DNA of 21,321 bases from CAZHFA01 sp964534945 (GTDB lineage: Bacteria; Bdellovibrionota_C; UBA2361; CAKMMH01). The notes under the pieces are model-generated. The model made no database searches. It was not told the origin of the DNA and worked only from the letters and a program-made list of their open reading frames with translations. Location: NCBI GenBank assembly GCA_964534945.1, contig CAZHSB010000027.1, forward strand, positions 1 to 21,321, given 5' to 3'. Of this stretch, positions 14,527 to 21,321 are shown one piece after another; the stretch's first letter is position 1, and each line of letters begins with the position of its first letter. Position numbers and translations under genes: made by a program.

Positions 14527-16992
14527 CTAAATATCAAGATTTCTTACATTAAGTGCATTATCTTCAATAAACTTTCTTCTTGGCTCAACTTCATCACCCA
14601 TAAGAACTGTAAAAATTTCATCAGCCCTTATTGCATCTTCAACTTTTACACGAAGAAGCATTCTCCTTTGAGGATCCATTGTGGTTTCCCAAAGTTGTTC
14701 TGGGTTCATTTCTCCAAGACCTTTGTACCTTGAAATCGTAAATCCTTTTTTACCATTTGCATCAATTTCTTCCGCTAATTTCCAACAATCTTCAGCAGAA
14801 ACTTTTGTCGTATTGTTTTCGGTGTCAATTATTTTATAAGGTCCTTTTCCAAGCTTAAAGACTTCTTTCATTAACGTTTTTAATTTTTGAAAATCTGCTC
14901 TTTGTAATAGCTGATGATTTATTAAAGAGGTTTTTCTTAATCCATCAACTCTTGTTGTTCCCTTTATTGCGAACTCAACATCGTCTTGGATCTTATTTTC
15001 AACTATCTCAAGATCAAATTGAGACGAAATTCTCTTTGACAAATATTCTTTCATTTCGAAAACGCTCTTTTCAAGTAATTGCTTGTTTTTAAAAATATCA
15101 GAATTAGTATTTTCAAGATTTAAAAACGCAAGGATCACTCTTGAATCATACCTTTCAATCGTAAATTCATATAAAATTTTCTCAGCCCTTTCAAGGTTTA
15201 AAATCACATTACTTAAAACCGAGCCTTCTGTTTTTACTCCATCACTTGAAATAACATCAATACCTTTTGTCCCATTTGAAATAACAAAATCTGCAAATTC
15301 ATTATCATCTTTTAAATACTTTTCAAATTTTGCTTTCTTTACTTTATAAAGTGGTGGTTGCGCAATATAAAGATGTCCTCTTGCTACAACTTCATACATT
15401 TGTCTATAAAAGAATGTTAAAAGTAACGTTCTAATATGACTTCCATCGACATCGGCATCAGCCATAATAATTATCTTATGATATCTTAATTTACTTATAT
15501 CAAAGTTGTCAGAACCAATCCCTGTTCCAAAAGCAGTAATCATAACTTTTATTTCATCAGAAGAAAGCATTCTATCTAATCTTGCTTTTTCAACATTCAA
15601 AATCTTACCTCTTAACGGCAAAATTGCTTGGTGTTTTCTTTCTCTTGCTTGCTTAGCAGAACCACCTGCAGAAAGTCCCTCGACCAAGAATACTTCTGCT
15701 AGCTCTGGATTATCTTCTTGACAATCAGCAAGTTTTCCAGGAAGACTTGCTGAGTCTAATGCACCCTTTCTTCTTACTAATTCTCTAGCTCTTCTTGCAG
15801 CTTCTCTTGCACGTGATGCATCAAGTGTTTTTCCTATTACAAGTTTTGCGATATTAGGATTCTCCTCTAAGAATGCTGTTAATTTACTTCCCACAATCGC
15901 TTCAACAAAGCCTTTAACCTCGCTATTTCCAAGCTTTGTTTTTGTTTGCCCCTCAAATTGTGGTTCTGGAATCTTTGCATTGATTACTACAGTAAGCCCC
16001 TCTCTTGCATCATCTCCTTGTAAAATATCTTTTTCATTTTTTAAAAGATTATTTTTCTGACCATATGCATTTAATGTTTTTGTTAGAGCTGATTTAAAAC
16101 CAATTAAATGTGTTCCACCTTCTGTTGTGTTTATATTATTAACATAAGTAAAAACATTTTCTTGATATTCTTGATTGTACTGCATTGCAACCTCTACAAT
16201 CATGTCATCTTTTTGATCTTGAAAATAAATTATTTGATTAAATAATGGATTTTTAGCCTTGTTTACATGCTCGACAAAACTTCTTATTCCACCTTCAAAA
16301 TGAAAAACTTCTTCTTTGTCAGTTCGCTTATCAATAATCGTAATTGAAAGCCCTGCATTTAAATACGCAAGCTCTCGAATTCTATTTGCTAAAATTGAGT
16401 AATTAAAACTTGTCACTTCTTTAAATATTGAATGGTCTGGATAAAAAGTAACTTTTGTCCCTGTTCCTTCAGCATTTCCAATCTCCTTTAATCTATCTAC
16501 AGGAACGCCTTTTTTGAACTCCATAAAATAGAGTTTGCCATTTTGTTTAACTTCAACTTGAAGTAAATCTGAAAGTGCATTTACAACAGAAACACCAACT
16601 CCATGCAAACCGCCTGACACTTTGTAAACATCTTTTTCAAATTTTCCACCTGCATGAAGTTTTGTCATTACGACTTCAACCGCACTTACTCCTTCTGTTG
16701 GGTGAATTCCAGTTGGAATTCCCCTACCATTATCTTCCACAGTTACAGAGCCATCTAAATTTATTGTTATAACAATCTTGTCGCAATACCCCGCAAGTGA
16801 TTCATCAATAGAATTATCTAACACTTCATAAACAAGATGATGATAACCTCTCTCAAAAGTATCCCCAATATACATTCCAGGCCTTTTTCTTACGGCCTCC
16901 AGCCCTTCTAGCACTTTTATTTGACTTGAACTATATGGATTTTCAACAAAATTTTCACCATGAGACATATTAGGATAAAGAATATCATTCAT
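14527..16992 (-). CDS. gyrB: DNA gyrase subunit B
   Basis: GyrB is the ATPase subunit of gyrase, which introduces negative supercoils. The 821-residue protein has the GHKL ATPase domain with YEVLDNSIDE (E56 and N60), DNGRGIP (87-93) and GGLHGVG (127-133); the transducer lysine loop QTKTKLG (349-355); and the TOPRIM domain with EGLSAGG (438-444) and DADVDGSHIRTLLL (512-525). The insertion of about 170 residues after YKVKK (550-720) is the one known in proteobacterial GyrB and absent from Gram-positive enzymes. The ending NALNVRNLDI indicates GyrB rather than ParE. A GGAG lies 13 bases before the ATG; Met9 is an alternative start. No dnaA, dnaN or recF neighbours are present. Confidence 0.97.
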   Translation of the reverse strand: MNDILYPNMSHGENFVENPYSSSQIKVLEGLEAVRKRPGMYIGDTFERGYHHLVYEVLDNSIDESLAGYCDKIVITINLDGSVTVEDNGRGIPTGIHPTEGVSAVEVVMTKLHAGGKFEKDVYKVSGGLHGVGVSVVNALSDLLQVEVKQNGKLYFMEFKKGVPVDRLKEIGNAEGTGTKVTFYPDHSIFKEVTSFNYSILANRIRELAYLNAGLSITIIDKRTDKEEVFHFEGGIRSFVEHVNKAKNPLFNQIIYFQDQKDDMIVEVAMQYNQEYQENVFTYVNNINTTEGGTHLIGFKSALTKTLNAYGQKNNLLKNEKDILQGDDAREGLTVVINAKIPEPQFEGQTKTKLGNSEVKGFVEAIVGSKLTAFLEENPNIAKLVIGKTLDASRAREAARRARELVRRKGALDSASLPGKLADCQEDNPELAEVFLVEGLSAGGSAKQARERKHQAILPLRGKILNVEKARLDRMLSSDEIKVMITAFGTGIGSDNFDISKLRYHKIIIMADADVDGSHIRTLLLTFFYRQMYEVVARGHLYIAQPPLYKVKKAKFEKYLKDDNEFADFVISNGTKGIDVISSDGVKTEGSVLSNVILNLERAEKILYEFTIERYDSRVILAFLNLENTNSDIFKNKQLLEKSVFEMKEYLSKRISSQFDLEIVENKIQDDVEFAIKGTTRVDGLRKTSLINHQLLQRADFQKLKTLMKEVFKLGKGPYKIIDTENNTTKVSAEDCWKLAEEIDANGKKGFTISRYKGLGEMNPEQLWETTMDPQRRMLLRVKVEDAIRADEIFTVLMGDEVEPRRKFIEDNALNVRNLDI

Positions 16993-17255
16993 ATAAACAA
17001 CAAAGCTCCTTTGATTTTCTAAAGCAGTTTGAAAGCTAAGTGGTTTTCAACAAACTATAAAAAATCATTATAAAAATTAAGGTAATAATTAAGAAAATTA
17101 TTTTATTTATCTTCTTTGTTAGAAAAAATATATCTTTTAAAAACAATATTTTAAGAAGAAATCTTAACTATCAATACTTTGTTTATTTTATATTATTTTT
17201 AAGAATTTAGCAAAGCAAAAAAGGCTATGAAATCAATCAAATATAAATAAAATTG
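16993..17255. other. AT-rich intergenic region upstream of gyrB
   Basis: About 260 bases separate gyrB from the terminator of the next gene. They should contain the gyrB promoter and leader. On the minus strand a TTGATA element followed at 15 bases by TAAAAT is a weak candidate, but several AT-rich alternatives exist. I see no ORF or RNA gene. Confidence 0.4.
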
Positions 17256-17283
17256 GGGGTTAAAAAGTACAATTTTTAACCCC
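17250..17283 (-). terminator. Intrinsic terminator of the large surface-protein gene
   Basis: A perfect 11-base stem, GGGGTTAAAAA (17256-17266) with TTTTTAACCCC (17273-17283), has a six-base loop and begins seven bases after the gene's stop codon. Read on the minus strand it is followed by CAATTTTATTT. This is the best-formed terminator in the window. Confidence 0.85.
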
Positions 17284-17290
17284 GCGATAT

Positions 17291-20200
17291 TTATTTATTA
17301 CATACATCATTTGAACAAGAATTTAAGCTATTATTTAGTGAATTAACTACACCTTTAGTAGCATTAGAGTCTTCGTCTCCACCGCATTCATTATGCGATA
17401 ATCTTTGAGCTCTCGATGCATGAGTATATATTTTTCTAACAAGTGATTTTATGTTTGCACTCACTTGACTATTAACATTAAGAGAACATTCATCTTGGCA
17501 TAAATATACTTCAGTTTGCAAAGCATTTACTTGAGCAATATATTGAGCATGTAATTTCTTAACAGTTTTTATTTTCTTATTCACACTAGCTGTTAATCCT
17601 TTATCACAAGATTTTGCTTTATTGTAATATTTTACTACCCTTCTATTAACAAGTCTCTTTTCTGTTTTTAATAATGAGTGTTTATCAATGTCTAGCTTAA
17701 CTAGTTCTTTACCGGGACCATCACAAATTCCACATTCATCAAAAACACCACTTGCACAACCACCTAATGCACCTGCATCATCTGTTGGCGTAAAAGTATA
17801 AGTGTATGTTGCAGTTGGCGCTACTGTTTCCGTTACAATTGGAGCAACGGTTTCAGTTGGTGTTGCGGTAGCAGTTGGCATCTCCGTAGCTGTAGGTGTT
17901 TCAGTTACAGTAGCAGTATTTGTAGCTGTAGCTGTAGCCGTCTCAGTAGCTGTTGCTGTGAACGTATTTGTTATTGTTGGTGTTTCCGTAACAGTCGCTG
18001 TAGCTGTAGGCGTTTGAGTCTCAGTAGCGGTATTTGTAGCTGTCGCTGTACTTGTAAAAGTAGCCGTTGGACAAACTAAATCTACGCCGTCGCAATCTTC
18101 ATCGATGTTATTTCCGCAAATTTCAACTGTTTTATTTCCTGTAAGCTCTACTGCATTACACTTAACACCACCAGTTGCGCTATCACAAACATATTTTCCG
18201 CTTCCTTTACAAACGCCTTTTCCGACATTACAAGAAACTCCTAAATTAGGAAAATCTTCATCAACCTTACCATCGCAATCGTCATCAATGCCATTACATA
18301 CTTCAGTAGTAGCTTTACTCATATCAGGCGTAGCATCGCACTTTGAAGCATTTTCTCCATTACAAATATATTTTCCAGATTTTATACATGCCGCATAACC
18401 AGCCCAACATGTTTTTCCAATATTAAAATTTTCATCTGTATATCCATCGCAGTCATCATCAATACCATTACACTTTTCTGTACTTTGTTTGCTTGTATCA
18501 GGCGTAGCATTGCAAATAAATCCACCTGCCTCAGTACAAACAAAAGTTCCTTCTGCTTCACAAAGGCCTGCTCCCATTGTACAAGTAGCCTTACACTTAT
18601 TATCTGTTTCATTAAACTTACACTCAGAAATTTCACAAACTCCAAGTAAACGACTAGAGCACATATTTTTTATATCATTACTAGCAGAACTAGAAACTGC
18701 CTCACAAACGTTACTACTTGATATATCACAAATTGGAGGTTTTGCATTACAAGATTCCGCTGTAAAATACCCATCGCACTCCCCTGCTAATATTGCGTTT
18801 ATGTTATCTTGAGTAAAGCTTTCCGTGACATTACAACCACAATATCCTGTTGAACTAGCCTTTAAAGGATCATCAGGACAAATATCGCAAAAATCCCCTA
18901 TTCCATCACCATCCCTATCATCTCCCCAAATATATCCACCATAAAAAACATAAGCTTTTCCTGTTCCATAATGATCACGCTTTATATCCTTATACCAATG
19001 TGCTCCCATAATGATATCGCCGTAACCATCACCGTTTATATCTCCTGCAGAAAAAANNNNNNNNNNNNNNNNNNNNNNNNNNNNNNNNNNNNNNNNNNNN
19101 NNNNNNNNNNNNNNNNNNNNNNNNNNNNNNNNNNNNNNNNNNNNNNNNNNNNNNNNGCTCCCATAATGATATCGCCGTAACCATCACCGTTTATATCTCC
19201 TGCAGAAAAAACAGATGTTCCTAAGTAATTAAGCGATTGCTCTCCCTCTACAATTGATGGTTTATCAACATCCAAAGTATATTTTCCAGAACTTGTTAAG
19301 TATGTTAAGTACAAATAGGCTCTTCCTGCATGCTCTCCAATATTAGAGTTATAATGATGTGCCCCAACAATTAAATCAGGCCTTCCATCACCATTTACAT
19401 CTCCTGCAGAGTGAACGCTTTGACCGAATCTACTTTTTGCCTTAGGCCCATCAATAATTATGCTTGGAACTGTCTTTAATACATTTGAATTAATATCTTC
19501 AAAATATACATATACTCTTCCAGTTTCGTTATTATACTTATACGCCCCAACTGCCAAATCTAAAGTACCATCACCATTTACATCTCCCGCAGGGGCAACG
19601 CTTTGACCAAAAGAATTTTTTACTCCTACTCCACCTTCTGTTGGAGGGTCTAACATCTCAGGGCATTCTGTATCAAGAGTTACTTTTCCAGTAGCAGGGT
19701 CTAACTTTGAAACAAAAACAAAGACTCTTCCTATATGATCATCATATTCGCTAGCTCCGACAACGACATCTGCAAAGCCATCGTGGTTTACATCACCAAT
19801 ACTAGAAACGCTATATCCAAAATCTCCAAAATCATGACAATAAGAAAGCTCGCCATCTACACATGTCTCATCAGTTTCTGCAGAAACTTCATTTCCGTCT
19901 TTATCTTCACAAAAATAACTACCATTTTCACAATACGCACGATTTCTTAATTTTGTAGGCTTTTCTAAAGTAAGCTTTCCAAGGCCATCACAAAAATTAC
20001 CATTATTATCATAATCGCCTGCATGCAAAATAATTGGGTTGTTTATATCAAAAGGATTTCCATTTGAATCTAATTTTGTATTCCCCGATGCATCTTTTCC
20101 TAAGGTTAAAAAAACATAAGCTCTTCCCCTATATGGATTATTTTTTATACCTCTAACGACAGCTCTATTGTTATCTTTAAGTAAACCAATACTTCCATAA

Positions 20201-21114
20201 GCACCAATAATAATATCATCAAGGCCATCTCCATTTATATCACCTGCACTTGCAACACTTTCTCCAAACCTTTTATAATTTCCACCTTCCCCTGTAAAAA
20301 TTATTGGTGTCATAGATAAAGAACATAAATTCGTCCCAGAATTTTTTTGTGTTAAATAAAGATATGCTCTTCCAATTTGTTCTGAGGTGTTTTTATTTGT
20401 AAAATATTCAGGTGCTCCCACTATAATATCAGAACAGCCATCACCATTTACATCTCCTGCAGACGAAACACTAATTCCATATAAAGACCCTTGTTTGTTT
20501 GTAGAGCCATCTAAAAGCTCACCATCTAATTTTATAATGTATGGCGAATCATATCCTCCCCATACAGAAGCTTCAGTTTCTGTTGGATCTTTTACTAATC
20601 CATTTGCACCATTTGTTAAAAACACATAAGCTCTTCCGACATCCTTATTATTGGCATTTTCAAATTCTCTAGATCCCACTATTACATCATCATAACCATC
20701 ACCATTTACATCACCTGCAGAGGACACTGTATCTCCCAAATGTTCATATGCCTTCTCCCCTACAACACTCCAATCATGCTTTGCTGAAATTCCTCTATAT
20801 GATTTATTTTCTTTATTACCAGGACAATAATCAAGACATAATGGAATATCATCTCCGTCTTCATCTATTAAATTAGCACTTGAATCCTCAACTCCGCAAC
20901 CGCATACCCCTGGCGAAACTTTTCTAGGATCATTTGGGCATTCATCTTCACAGTTAGGTAAACCATCATTATCACTATCTGTTTCAGGTTTTCCGCAACC
21001 GCAAATGCCAGGCTCTGTTTTATTTGCGTCATTAGGACATAAATCCACAGTGGCCGCAAATATATTTGATACATTAACAAACAAAGCAATAATTAAGACA
21101 GTAAGAGCTTTCAC
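17291..21114 (-). CDS. Giant secreted FG-GAP / TSP3 / MopE-type Cys- and Thr-rich surface protein
   Basis: I read this as one gene split by a false gap: removing 100 Ns and one copy of a 55-base duplication leaves 1227 codons counted from TTG 21129. I prefer GTG 21114 as start, because GGAG lies nine bases before it and the product begins MKALTVLIIALFVNVSNIFA, a good signal peptide. Numbered from the TTG, domains are: a Cys/Asp TSP3-like region (about 30-103, DSDNDGLPNCEDECP); seven FG-GAP repeats with DxNxDGxxD loops at 140, 226, 297, 446, 516, 577 and 645, which should make a calcium-binding beta-propeller; a second TSP3-like loop (near 685-702); two CNGIDDDCDG MopE-type motifs (835, 893) and one CGNNIDEDCDG (953); a Thr/Ala/Glu-rich spacer (about 969-1064); and a Cys-rich helical C-terminus. 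An exported, calcium-stabilised adhesin or matrix protein is likely. Confidence 0.85.
17783..18069 (-). repeat. Thr-rich low-complexity repeat tract within the surface-protein gene
   Basis: About 95 codons repeat the themes TATAT, TETPT and TNTAT. At DNA level the plus strand shows recurring GCTGTA/GTAGCT hexamers. Such tracts usually form extended, possibly glycosylated stalks between a binding head and a C-terminal anchor, and they can change length by slippage or recombination. Confidence 0.85.
19002..19056. repeat. 55-base direct repeat, copy 1 (contig end)
   Basis: This 55-base block is identical to 19157-19211 on the other side of the N run. It encodes the start of FG-GAP blade 7 on the minus strand (FSAGDINGDGYGDIIMGA). 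Both copies lie exactly at contig ends, which suggests a k-mer overlap rather than a biological duplication. Confidence 0.9.
19057..19156. other. Scaffold gap of 100 N, probably artificial
   Basis: Exactly 100 Ns lie between two identical 55-base contig ends. Collapsing the overlap restores an uninterrupted reading frame, so it is likely that no sequence is missing. A collapsed array of further blades cannot be fully excluded. Confidence 0.9.
19157..19211. repeat. 55-base direct repeat, copy 2 (contig end)
   Basis: Identical, base for base, to 19002-19056. It ends in a run of A that continues as CAGATGTTCC on this side, whereas the first copy is preceded by the ACCAATGT context. Confidence 0.9.
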
Positions 21115-21184
21115 TTCCAAAATCTCCAATAATAATTAAAAATAAACAACTTAAAACAAGAAAAAATATAAAGAGAAACTACCA

Positions 21185-21201
21185 TGGTCAAAAAAAGACC
21201 A
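21185..21201 (-). repeat. Small hairpin in the leader of the surface-protein gene
   Basis: TGGTC (21185-21189) and GACCA (21197-21201) flank seven A residues. It would lie at the extreme 5' end of the mRNA if the promoter at 21210-21237 is used, where it could stabilise the transcript. Confidence 0.35.
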
Positions 21202-21209
21202 CATATTTG

Positions 21210-21237
21210 TGTATAATACTATTTTTTTAATTTTCAC
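21210..21237 (-). promoter_or_regulatory. Possible sigma-70-like promoter of the surface-protein gene
   Basis: On the minus strand GTGAAA (21232-21237) is followed after 16 bases by TATACA (21210-21215). It would give a leader of about 90 bases before the GTG at 21114. The match is moderate. Beyond it, 21238-21321 holds no recognisable feature. Confidence 0.35.
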
Positions 21238-21321
21238 TATAAAGGAAAACAAACAATATAGGCAGTGTTACACCATATAAGATTTTTGTCAAATATCTAA
21301 AAAAGGCAATAAAGACACAAA

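Noticed and set aside
17802..18017. Plus-strand ORF of almost pure Val/Ala repeats
   Set aside because: It is the complement of the Thr-rich stalk of the surface-protein gene; the repeat is explained by the minus-strand coding sequence.
18105..18812. Several plus- and minus-strand ORFs of 87-107 codons inside the surface-protein gene
   Set aside because: They run antisense or out of frame to a gene with clear domains and show no family resemblance of their own.
1..21321. CRISPR array, tRNA, rRNA or insertion sequence
   Set aside because: No regularly spaced repeats with unique spacers, no cloverleaf or rRNA-like segment and no transposase or integrase were found.

Overview
The window is AT-rich bacterial DNA using the standard genetic code. 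The proteobacterial-size GyrB (821 aa, with the extra TOPRIM insertion), an NtrC-type sigma-54 activator, a DUF4911-like protein, a phosphatidylserine synthase and a large secreted FG-GAP/MopE-type protein point to a Gram-negative organism. It most resembles the AT-rich, delta-proteobacteria-like lineages. That placement is inference; there is no rRNA or tRNA in the window. Two runs of exactly 100 N (5401-5500 and 19057-19156) are scaffold gaps, so this is a draft assembly.

Layout. 1-2430: a small DUF4911-like gene (minus) diverges from a two-gene plus-strand unit, a catalytically degenerate histidine-kinase-like protein and an NtrC-family regulator. 2538-5094: a complete DpnII-type restriction-modification cassette (DpnA-like methylase, Dam-like methylase, DpnII-like endonuclease) for GATC. 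5109-5613: pssA, whose catalytic core is lost in the first gap. 5683-9325: a tightly packed minus-strand operon of five small or membrane proteins, one of them DUF6754, with no known function; this is the best candidate here for an undescribed system. 9431-10992: an AAA_14/DUF4143 ATPase and a YdbC/PC4-type ssDNA-binding protein. 11167-11808: an O6-alkylguanine-DNA alkyltransferase abutting a 37-codon remnant of hisE, then a terminator. 11870-13690: an ABC-F ATPase. A bidirectional terminator-like repeat separates it from a minus-strand pair, a hexapeptide-repeat acyltransferase and gyrB. 17291-21114: one giant secreted protein gene with seven FG-GAP blades, TSP3-like calcium loops, MopE-type Cys/Asp motifs and a Thr-rich spacer.

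Key results. (1) The second N gap is probably artificial. An identical 55-base sequence lies on both sides of it, and removing one copy plus the Ns fuses two ORFs in frame into a 1227-codon gene and completes a seventh propeller blade. (2) The DUF6754 operon has all the marks of a membrane complex: overlapping or abutting genes, membrane anchors and conserved-looking motifs. (3) The kinase-like partner of the NtrC regulator keeps the phospho-acceptor His box but shows no ATP-binding motifs, suggesting a phosphotransfer or docking role. (4) A hisE fossil sits directly at the end of ogt.
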